IMG/VR virus record: IMGVR_UViG_3300025079_000008
Span: 1 to 40,180 of that record
DNA length: 40,180 nt
Strand: one strand, 5' to 3'
Source: a virus
The stretch's first letter is position 1. The number at the start of each line of letters is the position of its first letter. Of this stretch, positions 29,102 through 37,196 are shown piece after piece. The notes under the pieces are model-generated. The model was not told where the DNA came from, did no database searches, and worked only from the letters and a program-made list of their open reading frames with translations. The translations under genes and the position numbers were made by a program.

Positions 29102-31281
29102 AATACAAATACATACAAAACCTCAAAGACAAACGCTGTAAAAGCAGCGACGATCCTTCACAAATTAAACCCAAGGATAAACCTACTTTTTCATCCAAAG
29201 CGGCCTACAGAGAGTGGTGCGCTAACGGCAAAACAGAACACTGCTTCTATAGTCTGTTTGAAGGGTTGACTCCCACCTCTAGAATTGAGGGGGAAAATAA
29301 AATATCTAAGATATATGGGCTAGCTTTAGATTTTGATGCCCCACCGGACTGGAATAATATTGATGACATCATTAAGAGTAAGTGCCCCAAAGCGATGCCG
29401 ACATGGCGGACCAAAACACATAGTGGGTATGTCCGATTAGTTATGGAGTTTGAAGAAGCTCTCTCTATTCACCATAGCTTAGTCTCTGGATTTTTTACGC
29501 AGCTTAAATCAATTTTGCAGTTTAATAAAATATTAGCGGGGTATGATTCTAAATCAGAACAGCCCTCTCAATACTTTGAGTTGGGCGTAGACTGGGTTAA
29601 TCTGGGCGGTAAAATCCCCAGTAAAATAGTTCAGACGGCGCTATTCAAAGCGGCTAAAGATAAGCCGCCGGAGTCAGTCGATACATCAATCCCAATTGAA
29701 GTGATTGCTAAAGAAGTCGAGGCACGGTTTCCAAATCGATGGATCGGAGATTTTGAAGTAGGTTCTAGAGGACCTCTTTTCTGGTTGGATGACGGCATCG
29801 AACGCGAAGGATGCCAAGTTTTCGAGGATGGGATGATCATATACTCTGATCGAGATAAAGGATGGCTAACGTGGCGCGATATATTCGGACCTTCTTTTGT
29901 CAAAGATTACGAAGAGGAAAAGATGGGGAACCTCCTCGATGAATATTGGTTTAATGGGAGACAGTTCTTTAAACATCTTGATGGGACGGCTAAACCAATC
30001 CCACGGGATCAATTAGTTCTAGAACTCCGGCAGAGAGGGTTTAAAAATAAACCAAAGAAAGGGGAATTTGTTTCTGAAGTAGACGCCGCAATTATTCTAG
30101 TAAGCAATCAAAATAGAATAGATGAAATTGCGCCCGTTGTCTTTAGAAGACAAACTAGAATCGTTCCGTATAACGGAATGCGGATATTAAACTCGGCTAC
30201 TGTAGAACCCATTCATCCTGCGGAGGACGGGGACATAACTAAATGGCCGTTCTTAAACGGGTTCTTTGATCAGTTTTTTGTCGATTCAACCCCCATTAGA
30301 ACTAAGTATTATTTCTTTGCGTGGTTACAACGATTCTATAAAGCTTTCTTGAATAACCGCGAAGATCAGGGGCAAGCGTGTATTTTAGTTGGTCCAGCCA
30401 AGAGGGGCAAAACCCTCATGTCTAACAAGATTATTGCCGCACTTGTCGGGGGGTTTGCAGACGCCAGTGATTATTTATCTGGGGGGACTAAATTTAATAA
30501 AGATTTAGGCAGGGCCGCATGTTGGGTTATTGACGACACTGTTTCGGCCGCATCTTTTCAAGACCAGAGAAAAGCTACTGAGCTAATTAAAAGAGGGGTA
30601 GCTAACCCCAAGATTCAATTTATGGCAAAGTATGCGGATGCCGTGACTCTCCCATGGGCCGGTAGAATTATATTGAGCCTTAATGACGACCCAAACTCGA
30701 TGTCTGTTTTACCTACAATGGATAGCAGTAATAGAGATAAGATAATGGCTTTTAAGGTCGCTCAAGCCCCCTTTAGGTTCCCGTGTAAACAGGAGCTTGA
30801 AGCCACTATCGATGAAGAATTACCTGCGTTTGCTAAGTTTTTAATGGACTGGAAGCCCCCTAAGCAAGTTCTGGATGATGATCGATTTGGTGTTAAGAGC
30901 TTTATTGATCGGAGCATTTCCTACGCAGCCTACGACAACTCCAGCCGATCCCAAGTCGCGGAGTTGATTGATTACTTTGCTAAAGCCTGCCGAGAACAAA
31001 ATAATGAAATCTCTTCTTGGAGAGGAACTATTACGGAGTTCCAAGTTGCGCTACACACATATAACAATGGGCGGTCCTTGGGGGCGTCCAACAAGTTAGA
31101 GTTTGTAAGAAACGGTTTATCTCACCTTGAGGATGTGGGTAAATCAGATGACAGTGTTCGGCCGATTCGATCCGTCGGAAAAGGCATGGGTAAGGTTTGG
31201 ATAATCAATGTCACACAGTCTTATGACATCGACTCTGAAGAAATTACTTCAACGAGTTTGAACTCCGAAGTGACGATATAG
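29098..31281 (+). CDS. Primase-helicase (AEP-like plus SF3/VirE-like)
   Basis: A 727-residue replication protein. The N-terminal third looks like an archaeo-eukaryotic primase: IYGLALDFDAP supplies a D-x-D pair (D78, D80), and TKTHSGYVRLVMEF a later strand. The C-terminal half is an SF3-type helicase: Walker A GPAKRGKT (432-439), Walker B CWVIDDT (D479, D480) and sensor ILSLNDDP. The middle (about 210-400) is a linker with helices. It would prime and unwind for the adjacent polymerase. Phages of this type place it directly after polA. Its last 38 nt overlap the convergent nuclease gene on the other strand. Confidence 0.8.
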   Translation: MKYKYIQNLKDKRCKSSDDPSQIKPKDKPTFSSKAAYREWCANGKTEHCFYSLFEGLTPTSRIEGENKISKIYGLALDFDAPPDWNNIDDIIKSKCPKAMPTWRTKTHSGYVRLVMEFEEALSIHHSLVSGFFTQLKSILQFNKILAGYDSKSEQPSQYFELGVDWVNLGGKIPSKIVQTALFKAAKDKPPESVDTSIPIEVIAKEVEARFPNRWIGDFEVGSRGPLFWLDDGIEREGCQVFEDGMIIYSDRDKGWLTWRDIFGPSFVKDYEEEKMGNLLDEYWFNGRQFFKHLDGTAKPIPRDQLVLELRQRGFKNKPKKGEFVSEVDAAIILVSNQNRIDEIAPVVFRRQTRIVPYNGMRILNSATVEPIHPAEDGDITKWPFLNGFFDQFFVDSTPIRTKYYFFAWLQRFYKAFLNNREDQGQACILVGPAKRGKTLMSNKIIAALVGGFADASDYLSGGTKFNKDLGRAACWVIDDTVSAASFQDQRKATELIKRGVANPKIQFMAKYADAVTLPWAGRIILSLNDDPNSMSVLPTMDSSNRDKIMAFKVAQAPFRFPCKQELEATIDEELPAFAKFLMDWKPPKQVLDDDRFGVKSFIDRSISYAAYDNSSRSQVAELIDYFAKACREQNNEISSWRGTITEFQVALHTYNNGRSLGASNKLEFVRNGLSHLEDVGKSDDSVRPIRSVGKGMGKVWIINVTQSYDIDSEEITSTSLNSEVTI

Positions 31282-31780
31282 GAACATGATACCCGCTCAC
31301 TTTATATTGAAACCCATAACTGTCCGATTCTCCACGGCATTTATAGTTCTTTTTATTCTGTATGGATGTAGCCGTCTGCCAACCTAAAAGCCAAGCGCGC
31401 ATCATGTCTTTCTGAACTCTAGTAAAAAAATAAACTTTAGCACCTAAGAGTTTTGATTTCCTACAGTTAACGGAAGCGGTGTAGTCCGGCTTGGGGATAG
31501 ACGTGCAGGTCTTTGACTTCACGTCTATTGTCTTTTTACCTAGGACATAGTCGTGAGTAAAAGATTTGTCTCCAACATATTCAGCCAAAGGGTATAATTT
31601 CTCGAACGCAATCTCCCCAATAAATCCTGTCATCCTACCAGCACCTCTTGTAAACGAATTAGGTAAAATCCCCAAAGCCTCACTCCGTTCAAAGGCTTCT
31701 TTTATATCATCCCCCGTAGGTGTGAACACAAGCATTCCTTTTGCTCGCGTAAACTGCGGGGGTAATTTTCGCCTACTCAT
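31244..31780 (-). CDS. PD-(D/E)XK-like endonuclease, 178 aa
   Basis: A 178-residue protein. GFIGEIAFEKLYP (E56, E60) is followed by FTHDYVLG (D77) and IDVKSKTC (D86, K88, K90), then a strand and a C-terminal half with YTASVNCRKSK and FFTRVQKDMMRA. This E...D...D-x-K-x-K order is that of the PD-(D/E)XK nuclease fold, as in phage endonucleases. It may degrade host DNA or process branches. It is the last gene of the lysis and tail block; its 3' end overlaps the primase-helicase by 38 nt. It starts in an ATGA overlap with the metallopeptidase-like gene. Confidence 0.6.
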   Translation of the reverse strand: MSRRKLPPQFTRAKGMLVFTPTGDDIKEAFERSEALGILPNSFTRGAGRMTGFIGEIAFEKLYPLAEYVGDKSFTHDYVLGKKTIDVKSKTCTSIPKPDYTASVNCRKSKLLGAKVYFFTRVQKDMMRAWLLGWQTATSIQNKKNYKCRGESDSYGFQYKVSGYHVPISSLRSSNSLK

Positions 31781-32070
31781 TCTAATCGCTTTAACAATCG
31801 GTCATAGGCAGGAAAAAAAACTTCCTCCATACACCTCACCACAGCCTCTTGCTCAAAGTTTTCACAAAACCCCACCCCAGATATACAAAGGCTCGCCTCC
31901 ATCAATTCATGCCTCAAAGTCTCCTTTGCCGTCTTATCATCTAGCTTATTGTGGATAAAAATAATCTTTCGGTCTGGGCTGTAGAACCCATAGCAACTGT
32001 CATCTGTAAGATTCTTTTGAGAAATCTTAACAGTCTGCCCAGCAACCCGTATTGTTTTTGGTATAGTCAT
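31777..32070 (-). CDS. Small metallopeptidase-like protein, 97 aa
   Basis: A 97-residue protein with beta segments (IRVAGQTVKISQKN, KIIFIHNKL) and a helix bearing LRHELMEASLCISG (H54, E55, E58). H-E-L-M-E-A follows the start of an HExxH zincin, but the third residue is Glu instead of His. Small phage proteins with this fold are often called ImmA/SprT-like, so it may be a compact metal-binding protease or a degenerate relative. It lies between endolysin and nuclease with TAATG and ATGA overlaps. Confidence 0.45.
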   Translation of the reverse strand: MTIPKTIRVAGQTVKISQKNLTDDSCYGFYSPDRKIIFIHNKLDDKTAKETLRHELMEASLCISGVGFCENFEQEAVVRCMEEVFFPAYDRLLKRLE

Positions 32071-32609
32071 TAACCGAAATAGTTATTTATACCTTCGGCA
32101 TAGACTCCAGCGAGTTTAGAAATATCGGCGTGAATAAGCGCCACATCATTTTTATTGGATCCAAAGAAAGGTTCCGCGATACAAGCAGGGCATGGAGTTT
32201 TCCGTAGAAACAAGGCTCCTCTACTCCCACGACCTTTGGGTTTTAACCCCCGAGAAGCTAATTCAGGGTAAGCTTTATCCATCGCATTCTTGAATTGCGT
32301 AGCTAATGTTTTCCCACCCCTACTAGTTTCCCAATGTAGCCATTCATGCCCCGTTGCTTTAGGACTAGCCGAATTAAAATGCAACTCAACACAAGCGTTA
32401 ACACCATCTCTCTTCATCTTACGAGACACATAACTCATAGCCCCTACATAACTAGAAGCTTTGTAATCATTGTAGACCACATAAGGAACTTTAAGCATAG
32501 CTGTTATTAAGGGAATGAGCGCATTATTAAATTCCCTTTCAGAAACAGAATTAATGTCCCATGCACCCTGATCCCCGTATCGTGAATGACCTACCGCAAT
32601 CCCAATCAT
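32070..32609 (-). CDS. N-acetylmuramoyl-L-alanine amidase endolysin (Amidase_3)
   Basis: A 179-residue peptidoglycan amidase. The zinc ligands fit H8 in IGIAVGHSRYGDQGAW, E24 in SVSEREFNNA and H77 in NACVELHFNS. The catalytic Glu is E146 in PACIAEPFFGSN. These are the four positions of the Amidase_3 fold. There is no signal peptide and no cell-wall binding domain, so it is a globular endolysin that needs a holin. It lies in a compact lysis cassette, coupled to the holin candidate by ATGA and to the next gene by TAATG. Confidence 0.88.
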   Translation of the reverse strand: MIGIAVGHSRYGDQGAWDINSVSEREFNNALIPLITAMLKVPYVVYNDYKASSYVGAMSYVSRKMKRDGVNACVELHFNSASPKATGHEWLHWETSRGGKTLATQFKNAMDKAYPELASRGLKPKGRGSRGALFLRKTPCPACIAEPFFGSNKNDVALIHADISKLAGVYAEGINNYFG

Positions 32610-32776
32610 TTATTTACTTTTAGCATTTTGTAAATTGTTACAGCAGCGACCGCGATGCCCCCAGCAAGGGACAGGATCCGGAGCCAGTATTCAAGTTGAT
32701 CTTGATATGATAATATAACGCCTATTGTTGGTGACACGGCTCCTATAAGGGGGACTATTAAACTGTCTTTCATCAT
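32606..32776 (-). CDS. Holin candidate, 56 aa
   Basis: A 56-residue protein, MMKDSLIVPLIGAVSPTIGV, with two hydrophobic segments (about residues 5-22 and 34-49, LSLAGGIAVAAVTIYK) and a basic end (MLKVNK). Two helices with a short turn suit a small pore-forming holin. It starts in an ATGA overlap with the spanin-like lipoprotein (a second Met is one codon on) and ends in an ATGA overlap with the amidase. Together with the holin candidate at 33085-33261 it gives the phage two small membrane proteins in lysis. Confidence 0.55.
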   Translation of the reverse strand: MMKDSLIVPLIGAVSPTIGVILSYQDQLEYWLRILSLAGGIAVAAVTIYKMLKVNK

Positions 32777-33021
32777 TTTGATCCAATAATGATTGCTCTA
32801 CGATAGCTATAATCACTGTGAAATTTGTGATCGTCGCGACCCACTACAACACCCTCATTAAACTGGTATGTTTCTCCCTCAATTAAACTAATCGTGGGTG
32901 GGTCATACAGTGCGCTTGAGTTCACGGTGGAGTCGTTTCGCAATCCGCTCAAGCCGCAACTTTGAAGCAGGGGAGCCGTCAGCAGCGAGATCATCAATTT
33001 CATCTTCAAGTTCATATACAA
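32773..33021 (-). CDS. Outer-membrane spanin-like lipoprotein, 82 aa
   Basis: An 82-residue protein with a lipoprotein signal: a basic start, a hydrophobic core (MISLLTAPLL) and the lipobox LQSC with the acceptor Cys at residue 22. The mature part is short and beta/charged. It overlaps the i-spanin-like gene out of frame by 119 nt, as Rz1 does with Rz. It would insert in the outer membrane and meet the inner spanin to disrupt it. Starts at 33015 and 33006 are possible alternatives. The lipoprotein points to a Gram-negative host. Confidence 0.6.
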   Translation of the reverse strand: MYMNLKMKLMISLLTAPLLQSCGLSGLRNDSTVNSSALYDPPTISLIEGETYQFNEGVVVGRDDHKFHSDYSYRRAIIIGSK

Positions 33022-33088
33022 ATCGTCTATGTTTTAATTTTACGTAGGAAACGTAGGCGTGCAGTGCCGCTATGATTACCTTAATCAT
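32903..33088 (-). CDS. Inner-membrane spanin-like protein, 61 aa
   Basis: A 61-residue protein beginning MIKVIIAALHAYVSYVKLKH: a short hydrophobic N-terminal helix followed by a long, charged helix (YELEDEIDDLAADGSPASKL then RLERIAKRLHRELKRTV). This is the shape of an i-spanin (N-terminal membrane anchor, periplasmic helix), although it is short for Rz. It overlaps the lipoprotein gene out of frame and begins in an ATGA overlap with the 58-aa gene. Confidence 0.5.
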   Translation of the reverse strand: MIKVIIAALHAYVSYVKLKHRRFVYELEDEIDDLAADGSPASKLRLERIAKRLHRELKRTV

Positions 33089-33261
33089 TCCTTAGATTTA
33101 CCGATATTTAACGCAGCCCATTCCAGCACGAGGTATAGTTTACGGACAATGCCATCATCTTTCGGTGTAGGAGTAAGGGCACAGATTGCAGAAGCCACAG
33201 CTACCACAGAGGTTGCGATTGAAATAAGACTTTCTTTGTTTTCTAGGATATAATTTAACAT
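33085..33261 (-). CDS. Single-span holin-like phage membrane protein, 58 aa
   Basis: A 58-residue protein: MLNYILENKESLISIATSVV, then AVASAICALTPTPKDDGIVR, then KLYLVLEWAALNIGKSKE. One transmembrane helix (about 11-30) is followed by TPTPKDD and a terminal amphipathic helix ending LNIGKSKE. This resembles small phage proteins annotated as holins in lysis cassettes. It opens the cassette just after the 321-aa gene, with a 2-nt spacing, and its stop overlaps the i-spanin-like start (ATGA). Confidence 0.6.
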   Translation of the reverse strand: MLNYILENKESLISIATSVVAVASAICALTPTPKDDGIVRKLYLVLEWAALNIGKSKE

Positions 33262-33263
33262 GT

Positions 33264-34229
33264 TTACATTAGGTTAGGGATTCGAGAACCAGATCCGGTT
33301 GGATCAAAGTTCACTGCGGGTTTAGCCGAGCCTCGATAGGCATCTAGCTCTTCTTCTAAAAGTTGTCTGCACACACCCCAGTGGTAGTTTGCCCGTTCTA
33401 AATCAGCATTGTCTTCTGCTACGGTCCCCAATAAACCATGTTTTATCGCGTTAATATTACTGGGGCGAATTACATCAAAGCTGTTAATAAGGTTTTTAAA
33501 CTTCCGCTTAACTAAAACTCTAATCGTTTTCTTGGTGCCGTTTGAAATGTCGTTACCCAACCGATACCTACGGAAACTATTAATTTTATTTGCTTCTTGG
33601 ACGGTTCCTAACTCCAACTTGTCAGTAGCGTCAGCAATATTAACGGCTGTGATCTTTACAGGATCGGACAGAGACGAGTCTCCGTTTCGTATTTCAATAA
33701 TCGTAGTGAACTGAACTGAACCTGACGTAATATTATTTGAAGCTGTGTCAAGATTCGGGGTGTATGTCTGCAAGACAGGGGTAGAAGCATTGTTCAGTCC
33801 CGTAATTGAAATAAAGTTAGTAGAAGTTCTGGGAATCTCAGTCGCAGGGGAAATGGGCTCGATACTAATCGTATAGGCTTTAGAGGCTTCAAGTTCATTC
33901 ACTGTCGGAGCGAACCCATCATCAACCAAACCATAACCATAGAGAGTAGAACCATCTCTATTTCTCCCAGTAATTCGATAGTCATGGAATTGTGCCTTTG
34001 CCCTGACTGGGTCGTTGTCCACCATAGCTGATACGATAGACTCCGAATCATCAGGTAGTGTGAAGTTGCCATCAGTAGTTGAGATAGTAGTCTCGTATAG
34101 TAAATCCCGCCACATACCCATCGCATAGAGTCGGGGCATGACGAGATTAAGTTCCTGAACGAAAGAGGAACCTACGGTTTTATATTTAGAGAGGGCTTCT
34201 TCTACCCCCGCTACGGTTAGAGTAGCCAT
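33264..34229 (-). CDS. Structural protein, possible tail/adaptor, 321 aa
   Basis: A 321-residue protein beginning MATLTVAGVEEALSKYKTVG. The N-terminal helices with VMPRLYAMGMWRDLLYETTI and then FTLPDDSESIVSAMVDNDPV resemble the opening of neck or tail-tube proteins of short-tailed phages. The middle is beta-rich and Thr/Ser-rich, and the C-terminal helix is ERANYHWGVCRQLLEEELDA. It lies between the large tail proteins and the lysis genes. Role inferred from context. Confidence 0.5.
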   Translation of the reverse strand: MATLTVAGVEEALSKYKTVGSSFVQELNLVMPRLYAMGMWRDLLYETTISTTDGNFTLPDDSESIVSAMVDNDPVRAKAQFHDYRITGRNRDGSTLYGYGLVDDGFAPTVNELEASKAYTISIEPISPATEIPRTSTNFISITGLNNASTPVLQTYTPNLDTASNNITSGSVQFTTIIEIRNGDSSLSDPVKITAVNIADATDKLELGTVQEANKINSFRRYRLGNDISNGTKKTIRVLVKRKFKNLINSFDVIRPSNINAIKHGLLGTVAEDNADLERANYHWGVCRQLLEEELDAYRGSAKPAVNFDPTGSGSRIPNLM

Positions 34230-34254
34230 AAAGATATCTTAATTTAATATCTTT
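34230..34254. repeat. AT-rich inverted repeat before the 321-aa gene
   Basis: AAAGATAT (34230-34237) is the exact reverse complement of ATATCTTT (34247-34254), with a 9-base AT-rich spacer. On the minus strand it is directly in front of the start codon of the 321-aa gene, in the 42-bp gap after the 973-aa gene. It could be an operator, an AT-rich promoter element or a weak RNA hairpin that covers the start. Confidence 0.45.
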
Positions 34255-34271
34255 AATCAGTCAAGGCGGGG

Positions 34272-37193
34272 CTAAGAACCACAATCCCCACATGTAGCGA
34301 CGGATGAATCCCCATCCGGATCTACCGCTACTTTAATATTAGCAGTATTTGATGGTGGCTCCAATAAATCTGCTGACCAAGCTGTGTTTTCTTTATATAC
34401 AGTTACTGGAGAACCTACGTTGGGTATATTTACTGCGGGTAGCGTAGCCTTAATAAACTCTGTAGTTAATGCTGCGCCAGTAATAACTGGGTCAGTAGTG
34501 GGTGCAGACACAACGTCCGATATGGCAGACATTGTATCGGCTTTCAATACTTTTATTTCACCCACAGTGTCTGACCCCGAATCAGCTATAATCTTCTTTT
34601 CAGTAGCTCCAATAATACCACCTTGTTGAGTATTGCAAGAACCAACAACAGTAACGGGGGGTAATGTGCTTTTAATAAATTCTGTAGTTAATGATGCGCC
34701 AGTTACAACTGGATCAGTAGTAGGTGCAGACACAACGTCCGATATGGCAGACATTGTATCGGCTTTCAATACTTTTATTTCACCCACAGTGTCTGACCCC
34801 GAATCAGCTATCACTTTCTTTTGTGTAGCCCCGACTACACCCCCTGTAGAAAAGTTAACCTCATCAACAGCAGTAACTTGTGAAGCTCCAACGATACCAT
34901 TCGCAGTAGTCGTCGCAGAGGTCAAAACAGTTTGGGCCTGTAAATCTTTTAACACCCCCGTAACCGCTGTTGGGTTTACCGCAAATTCTGGCTGCGTAAA
35001 TGAATCATGCCCATCCCCATCTATTCTGGTGATCCCATACCCCGTAGTTGTCGCCGTTATAACATTCTGCAATGTAGCCCCAGAGGGAACTGAGGCCGTG
35101 GTAGCTACGCTGTTGTGGAATGCATTTGAAGCAATGTTTGTCCCAACAATACCCTGACCTAAATTTACACTTTCAACACCATTACCAAAGGGAGTGAATG
35201 TTTGATTTGTTCCATCGGTTAAAAAATTAGGGAAAGTTGGCGCATTACCATTATTATTAGTTGGTGCAGTTTGAGTCTCATAACCCATAACCCAAACCCA
35301 CTTAGTAGCTAGCCCCCCTGAACCGAACTCAATAGGAATTGCTACCAAAGGTATTCCTGCGGCCTCCGTTTTTACACCCCCACGAACAAAATCATTTTCA
35401 TCATTAGCTGAAACAACAATATTATTACTAGCTGAAGCCCCGCCTGTCCACGCATTACCAGAACCCACACTCGTGATAGCCGCTGCTGTAGTTCCTCCTC
35501 GCCACGCTTGACCCGCAGATGAACCCGTGACGACTTGCCCGACTGAACCGCCAGCCCAACCTTTTACAGAAGTTGCATCCACTGTGTATATAGCCGCTGC
35601 CGATCCTCCAGTATAAGCAGAACCCGTAGTCGTCGAAGTTACAACATCTGAATTACTCCCCTGCGCCCATACATCAGACCGATCATCATAAGAAGTAGCG
35701 ACTGCGCTTGATGACCCGCCCACATATCCGTCCTGAGTTGACCCTCCTTTCCAAACATTAATTTTATCCCCCGTAGTCGGTTCAGGTAATACGGAAACAG
35801 GAGTATAACCTGTATGTGCCTGTGTCGAAGAGTTTCCCCCAGTCCAAGCCTTTTGCTTATGGCTTGAATAGTCAGAAGAGGCAGCTTGTGTAGGAGTAGC
35901 AGACACTAAGACGGGTGAAATTGAGCCCCCCACATACCCGTCCTGAGTTGAACCCCCTTTCCAAACATTAATTTTATCCCCCGTAGTCGGTTCAGGTAAT
36001 ACGGAAACAGGAGTATAACCTGTATGTGCCTGTGTCGAAGAGTTTCCCCCAGTCCAAGCCGTCTGCTTATGACTTGAATAGTCAGAAGAGGCAGCTTGTG
36101 CCTGAGTGCCTGAAGCCGCTTGAAGAACACTTGCGGTCTGTAAAGTTTTTTTAGTTAACGTCTTAGTAGGTATACTTTTAAGACAGTTTACTAAACCATC
36201 TTCTACTACCCCCATTCTGGAACCGCCGACAAGCCACTCTGCTTTATATCCATTACCCCTAACTACAATTTCATTCGCGTTGGCTTTATCGAAATTAGGA
36301 TTTAAAGTGACGCCATCAGCTTGATACTCTCCCCCGTAATGAACTCGTATTCTAGCTGTCCCACAATATGGGTTGTCGTTTGAGTCATACGAACCCCCTT
36401 TATCTTTGATGGTTCTTAATTCTTTATGGTCATCTCCAACGATATAATTCCGGTATACATTCTTTCCAGACCCTACATTTTTAAGTTTATTGTAACCTGT
36501 GTTCCAAATTAAGGGGCCTCTTTGCCCCATGACACTTCCCAGAAGTCTAGCCTGTCGGCCATCTTTAGAGGCATCGAATTGGCGGGCTTCTATTTTTCCA
36601 TCTACAATCCAACAGATAGGAATATAATAATCCCCATCACTACCATAACCGGAATGACTAGATGCTTCGGGGTCGTCTTCATTAGGTAATTCAAAATGAG
36701 TTGTATCGGGGAGATCACCACCTACTTCTAACCGATATACACCAGCTAGTGTATTCTTTATACGACCTTGATTATCTGTTTCAAAATGCCCATAAACAAC
36801 CCCATTTCTTGGGCACTCAATAATTAATGGGTGAAGAGCATGTATTTTTACTGATGCATTTTTAGGATTTATTTCGTAGATGTTGGCAGCAGATATACAC
36901 ACCTGCATATCTCCATTATTATTAAAACGATAAGGCTCGTGCTCTTGTCGAAAATGCTCATCAACATGTTTTGCTTCTGCTGTATCTACCCTAGGCCCAG
37001 AACCTCCGGTATAGAATCTTGATTCTGCCATATCGGCTACCCCCGCTAAAGGGTTAGCTATAAATGGTTTAGCTTCTTCAAGCTCGGCTTCTTCCAAATT
37101 TTCTAAAGGCTCATCAAGTCTATCATTTAAACTCCCCTCCTCTCCTCCTCTAAAAGAGTCTACAAAGCGTTTGAAAAAGTTTTCTTTAGCCAT
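34272..37193 (-). CDS. Repeat-rich tail/fibre-type structural protein, 973 aa
   Basis: A 973-residue protein. The N-terminal 330 residues form a globular region with VHALHPL-like strands, the segment YIPICWIVDGKIEARQFDAS, and an unusual stretch QRGPLIWNTGYNKLKN. The middle (about 360-600) carries many W-x-G-G-type repeats (AWTGGNSS, VWKGGSTQDG, GWAGGSVG, AWRGGTTAA). The C-terminal third has two 74-aa repeats (GATQKKVIADSGSDTVGEIK, VLKADTMSAISDVVSAPTTD). It ends ATCGDCGS. Repeats and Ser/Thr/Gly richness suggest an exposed tail fibre or tailspike-like protein. Receptor role is inferred. Confidence 0.65.
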   Translation of the reverse strand: MAKENFFKRFVDSFRGGEEGSLNDRLDEPLENLEEAELEEAKPFIANPLAGVADMAESRFYTGGSGPRVDTAEAKHVDEHFRQEHEPYRFNNNGDMQVCISAANIYEINPKNASVKIHALHPLIIECPRNGVVYGHFETDNQGRIKNTLAGVYRLEVGGDLPDTTHFELPNEDDPEASSHSGYGSDGDYYIPICWIVDGKIEARQFDASKDGRQARLLGSVMGQRGPLIWNTGYNKLKNVGSGKNVYRNYIVGDDHKELRTIKDKGGSYDSNDNPYCGTARIRVHYGGEYQADGVTLNPNFDKANANEIVVRGNGYKAEWLVGGSRMGVVEDGLVNCLKSIPTKTLTKKTLQTASVLQAASGTQAQAASSDYSSHKQTAWTGGNSSTQAHTGYTPVSVLPEPTTGDKINVWKGGSTQDGYVGGSISPVLVSATPTQAASSDYSSHKQKAWTGGNSSTQAHTGYTPVSVLPEPTTGDKINVWKGGSTQDGYVGGSSSAVATSYDDRSDVWAQGSNSDVVTSTTTGSAYTGGSAAAIYTVDATSVKGWAGGSVGQVVTGSSAGQAWRGGTTAAAITSVGSGNAWTGGASASNNIVVSANDENDFVRGGVKTEAAGIPLVAIPIEFGSGGLATKWVWVMGYETQTAPTNNNGNAPTFPNFLTDGTNQTFTPFGNGVESVNLGQGIVGTNIASNAFHNSVATTASVPSGATLQNVITATTTGYGITRIDGDGHDSFTQPEFAVNPTAVTGVLKDLQAQTVLTSATTTANGIVGASQVTAVDEVNFSTGGVVGATQKKVIADSGSDTVGEIKVLKADTMSAISDVVSAPTTDPVVTGASLTTEFIKSTLPPVTVVGSCNTQQGGIIGATEKKIIADSGSDTVGEIKVLKADTMSAISDVVSAPTTDPVITGAALTTEFIKATLPAVNIPNVGSPVTVYKENTAWSADLLEPPSNTANIKVAVDPDGDSSVATCGDCGS
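34501..34811 (-). repeat. 222-bp-period direct repeat in the 973-aa gene
   Basis: A block of 89 bases at 34501-34589 recurs without change at 34723-34811 (period 222 bp, 74 codons). It encodes the GEIKVLKADTMSAISDVVSA region. Flanking bases are similar but not identical. In-frame spacing means unequal recombination would change protein length without a frameshift. Confidence 0.75.
35751..36060 (-). repeat. 210-bp-period direct repeat in the 973-aa gene
   Basis: One hundred bases at 35751-35850 recur exactly at 35961-36060 (period 210 bp, 70 codons), within a longer similar region. They encode WTGGNSSTQAHTGYTPVSVL and PEPTTGDKINVWKGGS. The identity at the DNA level, including third codon positions, points to recent duplication or ongoing gene conversion. 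Confidence 0.8.
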
Positions 37194-37196
37194 CTG

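Noticed and set aside
34384-35157. Plus-strand frames opposite the 973-aa gene
   Set aside because: Their repeats mirror those of the real gene on the other strand, and they lack starts, context and family.
34501-36060. CRISPR array
   Set aside because: The repeats are long, in-frame and inside a coding gene, with too few units and no spacer pattern.
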